This document shows positions 1 to 6,384 of a stretch of 14,162 nucleotides of DNA, piece after piece (the stretch's first letter is position 1; every line of letters starts with the position of its first letter). Location: assembly GCA_900548265.1 (NCBI GenBank), contig URKG01000032.1, forward strand, positions 1-14,162, in the 5' to 3' direction. Source of the stretch: an uncultured Collinsella sp. (GTDB lineage: Bacteria > Actinomycetota > Coriobacteriia > Coriobacteriales > Coriobacteriaceae). Made by a program: the position numbers and the translations under genes. The notes under the pieces were generated by a model, which did not search any database, was not told the origin of the DNA, and worked only from the letters and a program-made list of their open reading frames with translations.

Positions 1-64
1 GCGATGTTGCTGCGCTCCGGGCCCCGCTGCATTGTAAAACCATGACGGTTTGGCTGCCGTCGTC

Positions 65-2305
65 CTAGTCAAACAGGCTCGGCATGTCGTTTTCTTTCAT
101 GAGGGCACCGGCGGAGGGCAGGCTCTGCGCGGTGAACTTCTCGGCCGAGACACCGGCGCCAAGAATCTCCTCGGTTGTGCCGACGGTGGTGACCGAGCGG
201 CCCTTCTTGGCCGTAAAGGCCTGGACGCCCTGCGTGTTGGTGGTCGTCTTGGTCTTGAGCAGCGACGTGTTGAAGTTCATCAGGCGATAGTCGCTCGAGA
301 CCAGCGCGATGTCGCGGTCCTCCTTGAGCACCTGGGCATACAGCAGCTTGCTGCCACCGTAGATGGCGTTCTTGAGGCGCTTGCGGTTGGTTTTGGTGAC
401 GTATCCAGAAAGCGCGACGCGCACCACACGGCCGTTCTCAAAGACGAACAACACGTCGGCCTTGTAGTCCTCGGGGTCGATGACCCAGATGACACTCTCG
501 TCGGGTTCCATCTCAAGATCGGTCGGCAGGTACGAGCCCAGCTGGGCCGACTTGGTGTCCTCAAACGCCGCAACCTTGCACTTGTACACCTGGCTCTTGT
601 TGGTAAAGACCAGCAGCTCGTGGGTGTTGGAGGACGGGAACTCGATAAAGGGTTTGTCGCCGTCCTTGTATTTGAGCGTGGTCGCCTTCTTGAGCACGCG
701 ATCCGTCATCTTCTTAAGGTAGCCATCGCGCGAGAGCATGATGGTGACCGGGTATTCCTCGACCTCGGGCTCCAAGCTTACCTCGATAACCTCGTGGGGC
801 TCGATCCTGCCCGTGCGGCGCGGTATCACGTACTTCTTGTTAACCGCGGCCAACTCGTCGCTGATGACCTTCTTGATGTTCTCCTCGCTGGAGAGGATCT
901 CCTCAAGCTCGGCAATCTCGCCCTCAAGCTTTGCAATGTCCTTGGTGCGGTTGAGGATATACTCCTCGTTGATGTTGCGGAGCTTGAGCTCGGCAACAAA
1001 CTCGGCCTGGGTCTCGTCGATGTCGAAACCCTTCATAAGGTTGGGCACGACCTCGGCCTCGAGTTTGGTGCCGCGGATGATGGCGATGGCCTTGTCGATG
1101 TCGAGCAGAATCGCCTCGAGGCCGTGCAGCAGGTGCAGGCGCTCGGACTTTTTGCCCAGGTCAAAGTTAATGCGGCGACGCGTGGACTCAATACGCCACT
1201 TGACCCACTCGTGCAGAATCTGGCGCACACCCATAACGCGGGGATAGCCGTCGACGAGCACGTTGAAGTTGCACGAGAACGAATCCTGCAGCGTGGTCGA
1301 GCGATAGAGCTTGGCCATGAGCTTGTCGGGGTCGACGCCGCGCTTAAGGTCGATAGCGATACGCAGACCCGAGAGGTCGGTCTCGTCGCGGATGTCAGCG
1401 ATCTCCTTGACCTTGCCCTCTTTGGAGAGCTTGACGATGCGTTCGATGATGACATCGGTCTTGGTGGTGTAGGGGATCTCGTAGACCTCGATGATGCGCT
1501 CTTCGGGAATCCAGCGCCAGCGGGAGCGGATCTGGAAGCTGCCAAGGCCGGTCTCGATAATCTTTTCCATCTCCTCGCGGCGGTAGATAATTTCGCCGCC
1601 GGTCGAGAAGTCGGGCATGGGCATGTACTCGAGCAGGTCGCAGTCGGGATCCTGCAGGTAGTGCATCGTGGCGGTGCAGACCTCGTTGAGGTTGAAGCCG
1701 CAGATGTCGGACGCCATGGCGACGCCGATGCCCTTGTTGGCCGAGACAAGGATGTTGGGGAACGTGGTGGGCAGCAGGCGCGGCTCCTTCATGGCACCGT
1801 CGTAGCTGTCGACGAAGTCGACCGGGTCCTTGTCGATGTCCTTGAAGATCTCGGCGCTGATGGGGGAGAGCTTGGCCTCGGTATAACGCGAAGCGGCGTA
1901 GCTCAGGTCACCCGAATAGTACTTGCCAAAGTTGCCCTTCGACTCCACGAAGGGAGCGAGCAGTGCCTCGTTGCCGGTGGCCAGACGCACCATCGTTTCG
2001 TAGATCGCGGCGTCGCCGTGCGGGTTGAGCTTCATGGTCTGGCCCACGATGTTGGCGCTCTTCTGGCGCTCGCCCTTGAGCAGACCCATCTTGTACATGG
2101 TGTAGAGCAGCTTGCGGTGCGAGGGCTTAAAGCCGTCGATCTCGGGGAACGCACGCGAGACGTTGACGCTCATGGCGTAGGGCATGTAGTTGACCTCGAG
2201 CGTCTGCGTGATCGGCTGGTCGGTGACCTCGGAGTGCAGGCCGATGACGTTTTCGGCGTTGACCTGCTTTTTCTTTGGCTGGTTCTTCGTCTTCTTCTTT
2301 GCCAC
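65..2305 (-). CDS. Type IIA DNA topoisomerase, subunit A (GyrA/ParC-like breakage-reunion subunit)
   Basis: This 746-residue protein is the DNA-cutting subunit of a type IIA topoisomerase. It would pair with the product of the upstream gene to pass one duplex through another using ATP. Visible landmarks are the winged-helix region with DGFKPSHRKLLYTM (57-70), the segment NPHGDAAIYETMVRLA (94-109) matching the quinolone-resistance region, the catalytic Arg140-Tyr141 in AASRYTEAKL, and the tower motif ETDLSGLRIAIDLKRG (308-323). A coiled-coil-like stretch follows at about 440-475, then a beta-rich C-terminal domain from about 505. I see no GyrA box (QRRGGKG type) in the C-terminal domain and the length suits ParC, so decatenation (topo IV-like) is more likely than supercoiling. 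The start is GTG, with AGAGGAAATC directly before it as ribosome site; it follows the subunit B gene by 45 bp. Unusual residues: Ala99 and Glu103 replace the Ser and Asp typical of quinolone-binding GyrA. The family call is firm; gyrase versus topo IV is inference. Confidence 0.95.
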   Translation of the reverse strand: MAKKKTKNQPKKKQVNAENVIGLHSEVTDQPITQTLEVNYMPYAMSVNVSRAFPEIDGFKPSHRKLLYTMYKMGLLKGERQKSANIVGQTMKLNPHGDAAIYETMVRLATGNEALLAPFVESKGNFGKYYSGDLSYAASRYTEAKLSPISAEIFKDIDKDPVDFVDSYDGAMKEPRLLPTTFPNILVSANKGIGVAMASDICGFNLNEVCTATMHYLQDPDCDLLEYMPMPDFSTGGEIIYRREEMEKIIETGLGSFQIRSRWRWIPEERIIEVYEIPYTTKTDVIIERIVKLSKEGKVKEIADIRDETDLSGLRIAIDLKRGVDPDKLMAKLYRSTTLQDSFSCNFNVLVDGYPRVMGVRQILHEWVKWRIESTRRRINFDLGKKSERLHLLHGLEAILLDIDKAIAIIRGTKLEAEVVPNLMKGFDIDETQAEFVAELKLRNINEEYILNRTKDIAKLEGEIAELEEILSSEENIKKVISDELAAVNKKYVIPRRTGRIEPHEVIEVSLEPEVEEYPVTIMLSRDGYLKKMTDRVLKKATTLKYKDGDKPFIEFPSSNTHELLVFTNKSQVYKCKVAAFEDTKSAQLGSYLPTDLEMEPDESVIWVIDPEDYKADVLFVFENGRVVRVALSGYVTKTNRKRLKNAIYGGSKLLYAQVLKEDRDIALVSSDYRLMNFNTSLLKTKTTTNTQGVQAFTAKKGRSVTTVGTTEEILGAGVSAEKFTAQSLPSAGALMKENDMPSLFD

Positions 2306-2350
2306 GATTTCCTCTTGAACTTCTTATGGGCCGTCGTTATCGATTTGCTG

Positions 2351-4348
2351 CTACTGCAGGTCCAGCTGGTCCAGGTATTCCTTGCCGTGCTCGGAGATAT
2401 GGCGCTTGCGGCCTGCCTCGTCGTTGCCAAGCAACAGGTTGAACATGGTTTCCATCTTGGTGACGTCCTCGGGCTCCACCTTGATCAGGCGGCGCGTCTC
2501 GGGGTTCATGGTGGTGAGCCACATCATGTCCGGGTCGTTCTCACCAAGACCCTTGGAGCGGTTGATGGAGCACTTTTGGTCACCAATCTCCTTGAGGATG
2601 CCGTTCTTCTCGAGCTCGGTGTAGGCAAAGTAGGTCTTTTCTTTGCAGTTGATCTCGTAGAGCGGAGACTCGGCGATATACACGTAGCCCTCGTTGATAA
2701 GTGTGGGCACCAGGCGATAGAGCATGGTGAGCACGAGCGTGCGGATGTGATAACCGTCGACGTCGGCGTCCGTACAGATGATGACCTTGTTCCAGTTGAG
2801 GTTGTCCAGGTCGAAGGCGCCAAGGTTCTTGATGCGCTTGTCTTTGATTTCCACGCCGCAGCCCAGCACGCGCATGAGGTCCATGATGATGTCGGACTTA
2901 AAGATGCGCGGATAGTCCTCCTTCAGGCAGTTGAGGATTTTGCCTCGGACGGGCATGACGCCCTGGAACTCGGCATCGCGCGACGTACGAATGGCGCCTG
3001 CTGCCGAGTCGCCCTCTACGATGTAGATCTCGCGACGGTTCTTGTCCTTGGAGCGGCAGTCGATGAACTTCTGCACTCGGTTGGCCATGTCGGTCTTCTG
3101 CTGCAGGTTGGTCTTGATGCTCTGGCGCGTTTTCTCGGCATTCTCGCGCGAGCGCTTGTTGATGAGCACCTGCTCCATGATCTTATTGGCGGCGTCCTTG
3201 TTCTCGATCAAGTAGGTCGAGAGGCGCTCCTTAAAGAATGCCGTCATGGCCTGCTGGATAAAGCGGTTATTGATGGCCTTCTTGGTCTGGTTTTCGTAGG
3301 ACGTTTGGGTGGAGAAGCAGTTGGTCACCAGCACTAGGCAGTCTTGGACGTCTTGCCACTTAATGCCGCTCTCGTTTTTGTTGTACTTGCCTTGTTGCTT
3401 AATGTAAGCATCGATGGCGCTAGTGAGGGCGCTGCGGGCAGCCTTCTCGGGCGAGCCGCCGTTCTCGAGCCAGGAGGAGTTGTGGTAGTACTCCTGCATC
3501 GTGAAGGTGCGCGAGAAGCACATGCACGCGGTGATCTTTACATTGTAGTCGGGCAGGTCCTCGCGGTCGCGACCGCGGCGGTCGGCCTCGATAAAGAAAG
3601 GCTCGGTAAGGTAGTCGGTACCGACCTTCTCGAGCACGTAGTCTTCGATGCCCTTGGGATAGCAAAAGTCCTCTTCGGAAAACTCGCCATCGTCGCCCTC
3701 GATGCGCAGGCGGAAGGTCACGTTGGCGTTGACCACGGCCTGACGGCGCATGGTCTCGCGATACCAATCGTGGGGAATGCTAATCGAGGTAAAGACCTCA
3801 AGATCGGGGCGCCATTTGATGGTGGTGCCGGTGCGGTTCTCGTCGCTGGGCTCAATCTCGAGTGCCTTCTTCTTGGCACCGACGACCTTGCCCTTCTTAA
3901 AGTGCAGGGAGTACTTGTTGCCGTCGCGCCAAACCGTGACGTCCATGTATTCGGAGGCGTACTGGGTTGCGCATGAGCCCAGGCCGTTGGTGCCGAGCGA
4001 GAAGTCGTAGTCGCCGCCCTGGTTGTTGTTATACTTGCCGCCGGCGTAGAGTTCGCAAAAGACGAGCTCCCAGTTAAAGCGCTTCTCGGAAGGGTTCCAG
4101 TCGAGCGGGCAGCCACGGCCATTGTCCTCTACCTGAATGGAGCCATCGCGAAAGGTGGTAAGGGTGATGAGCTTGCCGTAGCCCTGGCGCGCCTCGTCAA
4201 CGGCGTTGGACAGGATCTCGAAGGCGGCATGTGCGCAGCCGTCGAGCCCGTCCGAGCCAAAGATGACGGCGGGGCGCAGGCGTACGCGCTCCTCGTCCTT
4301 GAGCTGGCGGATACTGTCGTTACCATAGTTTGCGGTGTTTTTTGCCAT
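2351..4348 (-). CDS. Type IIA DNA topoisomerase, subunit B (GyrB/ParE-like ATPase subunit)
   Basis: This 665-residue protein is the ATP-hydrolysing partner of the downstream subunit A. An N-terminal GHKL ATPase domain shows EILSNAVDEA (Glu44 catalytic base, Asn48 for Mg), DNGRG (75-79) and GTNGLG (119-124), with the QTK loop at 354-356. The TOPRIM domain carries EGDSAAG (Glu445), PVRGKILN (466-473), DADVDG (527-532) and RSKGLGE (597-603), and the end has MNPETR (614-619). The length matches ParE and lacks the large insertion of some GyrB proteins. Several motifs diverge: RLRPAVIFGS (23-32) stands where most members have RKRPGMYIG, and GTNGLG has Asn where GGLHGVG has His. The start is ATG; the good ribosome site AAAGGAG lies 16 nt upstream, unusually far, and only a weak GAGAG is nearer. 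The gene probably leads an operon with subunit A. An SOS-type box lies about 100 bp upstream, so damage induction is possible. It is probably a second topoisomerase pair beside a housekeeping gyrase elsewhere, which is inference. Confidence 0.95.
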   Translation of the reverse strand: MAKNTANYGNDSIRQLKDEERVRLRPAVIFGSDGLDGCAHAAFEILSNAVDEARQGYGKLITLTTFRDGSIQVEDNGRGCPLDWNPSEKRFNWELVFCELYAGGKYNNNQGGDYDFSLGTNGLGSCATQYASEYMDVTVWRDGNKYSLHFKKGKVVGAKKKALEIEPSDENRTGTTIKWRPDLEVFTSISIPHDWYRETMRRQAVVNANVTFRLRIEGDDGEFSEEDFCYPKGIEDYVLEKVGTDYLTEPFFIEADRRGRDREDLPDYNVKITACMCFSRTFTMQEYYHNSSWLENGGSPEKAARSALTSAIDAYIKQQGKYNKNESGIKWQDVQDCLVLVTNCFSTQTSYENQTKKAINNRFIQQAMTAFFKERLSTYLIENKDAANKIMEQVLINKRSRENAEKTRQSIKTNLQQKTDMANRVQKFIDCRSKDKNRREIYIVEGDSAAGAIRTSRDAEFQGVMPVRGKILNCLKEDYPRIFKSDIIMDLMRVLGCGVEIKDKRIKNLGAFDLDNLNWNKVIICTDADVDGYHIRTLVLTMLYRLVPTLINEGYVYIAESPLYEINCKEKTYFAYTELEKNGILKEIGDQKCSINRSKGLGENDPDMMWLTTMNPETRRLIKVEPEDVTKMETMFNLLLGNDEAGRKRHISEHGKEYLDQLDLQ

Positions 4349-4402
4349 ACTCGCTCTCTCGGTGCTCCTTTGCTGCGTTTAAGTCATATAGATAGTCAAG
4401 GT

Positions 4403-4431
4403 AGCATAGCCCAGCCCACAGACGATTCCAA
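4403..4431 (-). promoter_or_regulatory. Candidate promoter of the topoisomerase operon
   Basis: On the minus strand, TTGGAA (4431-4426) and TATGCT (4408-4403) are separated by exactly 17 nt. Each matches 4 of 6 consensus bases. Transcription would start near 4396, giving a leader of about 48 nt that carries AAAGGAG. The SOS-type palindrome lies 15 bp upstream of the -35 element. The match is moderate and other starts are possible. Confidence 0.4.
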
Positions 4432-4445
4432 CCAACACGAAATCC

Positions 4446-4463
4446 ATCGAACAATCGTTCGAT
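4446..4463. promoter_or_regulatory. Perfect SOS/LexA-type operator (TCGAAC-AATC-GTTCGA)
   Basis: Positions 4447-4462 read TCGAAC AATC GTTCGA, a perfect palindrome with a 4-bp centre; the flanking A (4446) and T (4463) extend it by one pair. This equals the mycobacterial/actinobacterial SOS box TCGAAC-N4-GTTCGA and misses the Bacillus DinR consensus by one central base. It lies in the 157-bp gap between the ATPase stop and the topoisomerase subunit B start, about 100 bp upstream of that start and just upstream of a plausible -35. The downstream topoisomerase operon is the natural target. Alternatively it could be a short hairpin at the end of the ATPase transcript, but no T-run follows. Confidence 0.6.
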
Positions 4464-4505
4464 TAGATAATGAATGCTTGGAATGCGGGAGGGACCTGTC
4501 CTGTC

Positions 4506-5888
4506 CTATCCAAACATCTGCGGCAGGTCGATGAAGACGGTTCGATCGCTTTCGCCAGCTTCGAAGCCCGAACGGGAGAAGAATCCATAGCGATGGCACT
4601 TGAGCCCCGTTGCCTCGACTTGGGTGATTTCCTCGTCGACCATTTTTTGCGTGACGGGGGATTTGCGGAACTTTGCTTCGTAGAATGCGTAGCCCTCGGG
4701 GTCTTGCGTTACCACGTCGAATTCGCCGCTCGTTTTGTTTGCGGGATCGTCGTACCAGTACTTGCCTATGGCGTCGAAAGCCGGTTCGATCTTGCCGGTC
4801 CTGTTCTGCCGCACGAGGTATTGACGGCAGATCTCCTCGAACATATGAGGAACGTAGTTTTCCTCGAAGTCTTGGGAGACGTGACGATCATAGAAGACTT
4901 CCGGGTCGAGCAGCTGACGCGCTGAGGCATTGCGGAAAACATAGCGATAGTAAAAGAGCGAAAGTGGGTCCACTACAAAGTAGCCAGACTTGCGCTTGTT
5001 CGTAGGGTCGTTGATGGGTGCACGCTTTTGGACGATTTCGAGTGACATGAGCTTGTCGAGCACGTCTGCCATGGCCGGACCGCTCGAGACATGCGACTGT
5101 GCCAGCACGTCCCCCCAACGGGAGTAACCTTGTGCGAGAGCCCCGAAAACTTCGTTGGCGTTGGTCATCTTCGAGATCTCGGCGTTGAGATAGGACGGCA
5201 CCTCGCTTTCTAAGCGGGCGCCAGGTTCCGTGACGAGCTCGATGATGTTGTCGCGTACGCTTTGGGATTGATCGATGAGGCGATTGTAAAAGGGGATGCC
5301 GCCAAAAACGCTATAGAGCCGCACCTTGTCCTCGGGCGAGAACGCGGGATAGAACTTCGCAGCGTCAAAGTAATCCATGGGCTTAAGCTCAAGTGCGAGA
5401 TCAATTCGCCCGTAGAGGGGGCTTTCATGCTCGATGAGGGATTTCATAATCTCAACGTAGGAGCCGCACAGGACAATGTTTAAACGTGAGTCTTCCCTGT
5501 GGGCGTCGATTGAGGTCTGAAGAATGCTGTCCAAGCCTTTAACCGCATCTCTCAAGTAGGGGTATTCGTCGAGAACGAGGGTAATGTTCTTGTCTTTGGC
5601 TTGGGCAAACAGAAATTCGATGAGCTCGCGGATGCCTGTGAAGGCGAGCGGAGGAAAGCTCAGCGCTTCAGCAACAAGGACGGACAGACTCTCGAGGTTG
5701 TCTGCCTCGGAGGTTTGGCGACACTCGTAATAGACCGTTGCGACGTCCGACAAATCGGTTAGCGCCTGCTTGATGAGCTCACTTTTTCCGACGCGACGCC
5801 TGCCGTAAATGAGAACATTGCGCTGCTCAGTTACTTTGAGCGTTTTCTTAATACGGGTGAGTTCACGCTCCCTGCCAATGAATTCCAC
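4506..5888 (-). CDS. Archaeal-type AAA+ ATPase with DUF234/PD-(D/E)XK-like C-terminal domain
   Basis: This 460-residue protein belongs to the archaeal ATPase family (ATPase_2 plus DUF234), for which no firm cellular role is known. The N-terminus has FIGRERELTRI, then Walker A GRRRVGKS (29-36) and Walker B ITLVLDEYPYL (Asp107-Glu108). A winged-helix region precedes the typical DUF234 opening, GYFVVDPLSLFYYRYVF. Near the end, GEFDVV (Asp391) followed by YEAKFRK (Glu404, Lys406) matches the D...ExK core of PD-(D/E)XK nuclease folds, so DNA cutting or binding is possible but unproven. The start is GTG with AAGGAA 8 nt upstream; the codon just before it in frame is TAA, so no longer start exists. 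It stands alone between two other minus-strand units and diverges from the XRE gene. An elaborate inverted-repeat element fills its leader, suggesting tight control. Such genes are often multicopy and horizontally shared in gut bacteria. Confidence 0.9.
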   Translation of the reverse strand: MEFIGRERELTRIKKTLKVTEQRNVLIYGRRRVGKSELIKQALTDLSDVATVYYECRQTSEADNLESLSVLVAEALSFPPLAFTGIRELIEFLFAQAKDKNITLVLDEYPYLRDAVKGLDSILQTSIDAHREDSRLNIVLCGSYVEIMKSLIEHESPLYGRIDLALELKPMDYFDAAKFYPAFSPEDKVRLYSVFGGIPFYNRLIDQSQSVRDNIIELVTEPGARLESEVPSYLNAEISKMTNANEVFGALAQGYSRWGDVLAQSHVSSGPAMADVLDKLMSLEIVQKRAPINDPTNKRKSGYFVVDPLSLFYYRYVFRNASARQLLDPEVFYDRHVSQDFEENYVPHMFEEICRQYLVRQNRTGKIEPAFDAIGKYWYDDPANKTSGEFDVVTQDPEGYAFYEAKFRKSPVTQKMVDEEITQVEATGLKCHRYGFFSRSGFEAGESDRTVFIDLPQMFG

Positions 5889-5905
5889 TTACTCGGTTCC
5901 TTCCG

Positions 5906-5923
5906 ACTCGGTTTTGTCCGAGT
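5906..5923. promoter_or_regulatory. Inner palindrome copy 1 (ACTCGG-N6-CCGAGT), operator candidate
   Basis: The 18 bp form a perfect 6+6 inverted repeat around TTTTGT. The site lies just downstream of a possible minus-strand -10 (5926-5931), over the expected transcription start of the ATPase gene. A dimeric repressor bound here would block transcription. The regulator is unknown; the adjacent XRE protein and the ATPase itself are candidates. Confidence 0.55.
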
Positions 5924-5925
5924 TA

Positions 5926-5931
5926 ATTGTA
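5926..5931 (-). promoter_or_regulatory. Possible -10 element of the ATPase gene (TACAAT)
   Basis: TACAAT on the minus strand matches 5 of 6 bases of TATAAT and lies in the spacer between the two inverted arms. No good -35 is found 16-18 nt upstream; that place is taken by the edge of the right arm, so an activator or a weak promoter is implied. A transcript from here would start inside the left arm and could not form the full hairpin. Confidence 0.3.
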
Positions 5932-5959
5932 TCGCATGAATCAGTTTATGCTCGAGTTT

Positions 5960-5977
5960 ACTCGGACAAAACCGAGT
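5960..5977. promoter_or_regulatory. Inner palindrome copy 2 (ACTCGG-N6-CCGAGT), operator candidate
   Basis: This is the same 6+6 inverted repeat as at 5906-5923, here around ACAAAA, so the two copies are exact reverse complements across all 18 bp. Relative to the possible -10 at 5926-5931 it lies just upstream of the -35 position. Two identical sites 54 bp apart (about five helical turns) would suit cooperative binding or looping. Confidence 0.55.
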
Positions 5978-6013
5978 CGGTTCTGACCGAGTAAGTTTGA
6001 ATAGCGGATCGAA

Positions 6014-6035
6014 ATTGCTATGTCCGCATGGCAAT
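6014..6035. repeat. Short hairpin-forming inverted repeat in the divergent intergenic region
   Basis: ATTGCTATG (6014-6022) and CATGGCAAT (6027-6035) form a stem of 8 out of 9 pairs with a TCCG loop. It lies between the ATPase leader element and the XRE promoter. It could be a protein site or a structure in the ATPase transcript if that starts further upstream. No T-run follows on either strand. Confidence 0.35.
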
Positions 6036-6054
6036 GACGAATATGGTTTCCATA

Positions 6055-6123
6055 ATGACAGATATAGTTGACATTATCTGATATATGCAATATATTTCTG
6101 TCATGTTGCAACGGATATCTGTC
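6055..6123 (+). promoter_or_regulatory. Strong sigma70-type promoter with flanking inverted-repeat operators (XRE gene)
   Basis: TTGACA (6068-6073) and TATATT (6091-6096) are separated by exactly 17 bp, a near-consensus promoter with its start expected near 6103. ATGACAGA (6055-6062), just upstream of the -35, is the exact inverse of TCTGTCAT (6097-6104), just after the -10. A further copy, ATATCTGTC (6115-6123), is the exact inverse of GACAGATAT (6057-6065). The GACAGA motif therefore occurs three times around the promoter. That is the usual layout for autorepression by a small XRE regulator encoded immediately downstream. The promoter is visible in sequence; the operator role is inference. 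Confidence 0.7.
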
Positions 6124-6144
6124 CATTACTACGAAAGGAACTCC

Positions 6145-6375
6145 ATGCCGGGCAAAAAGAACCTACGCATGAAGGCGGCGCGCGCGGCGGTTGGCCTTTC
6201 GCAAGCTGACTTGGCCGAGGCCGTGGGCGTTACGCGCCAGACCATCGGCCTGATCGAGGCGGGCGGCTACAACCCCACGCTCAATTTGTGCGTGGCGATC
6301 TGCAAAGCGCTACGCGTTACGTTGAACGATCTGTTTTGGGAAGACGGGATCGACGTCGACCCTAACGCTCTTTAG
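6145..6375 (+). CDS. Small XRE-family HTH transcriptional regulator
   Basis: This 76-residue protein is almost only a helix-turn-helix domain: MKAARAAVGLSQADLAEAVG leads into VTRQTIGLIEAGGYNPTL (HTH about 19-40), ending LNDLFWED. It resembles the short YgzD/YozG-type repressors that sit next to small membrane-protein genes. I chose the ATG at 6145 because AAAGGAA lies 4 nt upstream. The possible ATG at 6085 lies between the -35 and -10 of the gene's own promoter and so would not be in the mRNA. Its stop codon overlaps the ribosome site of the next gene, so the two are translated together. It probably represses its own promoter; the target sites are the inverted repeats around it. The family call is firm, the regulon unknown. 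Confidence 0.9.
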   Translation: MPGKKNLRMKAARAAVGLSQADLAEAVGVTRQTIGLIEAGGYNPTLNLCVAICKALRVTLNDLFWEDGIDVDPNAL

Positions 6376-6384
6376 GAGTTCGCT

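Larger units (their letters stand above)
5889..5994. repeat. 106-bp symmetric inverted-repeat element abutting the ATPase start codon
   Basis: The left arm (5889-5926) and right arm (5957-5994) are 38 bp each and inverted, 32 of 38 bases complementary. The outer 9 bp (TTACTCGGT) and an inner 21-bp block pair perfectly; the main mismatch is a 5-bp block at 5898-5902. The spacer is 30 bp. Each arm contains its own palindrome, ACTCGG-N6-CCGAGT, at 5906-5923 and 5960-5977, plus an outer half-site (5891-5896 and 5987-5992) exactly 15 bp from the nearest inner one. All six motifs are symmetric about 5941.5. The left arm ends at the base next to the GTG codon of the ATPase gene, and the mismatched block is the core of its Shine-Dalgarno. 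It could be a multi-site operator, an mRNA switch, or a small mobile palindromic element; I see no clear target-site duplication. Confidence 0.85.

Noticed and set aside
1..64. Terminator after the topoisomerase operon
   Set aside because: Only 5-bp stems (for example AAACC/GGTTT) without a T-run are visible; too weak to call.
50..3337. A 1095-codon open frame on the plus strand opposite the topoisomerase genes
   Set aside because: It is antisense to two genes with intact catalytic motifs and runs through their intergenic gap. Its translation is low-complexity (many Val, Leu, Asp, Gly), as expected from the reverse strand of high-GC coding sequence; no domain is visible.
6085..6144. Longer start (20 more codons) for the XRE protein
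   Set aside because: The ATG at 6085 lies between the -35 and -10 of the best promoter and has no ribosome site.
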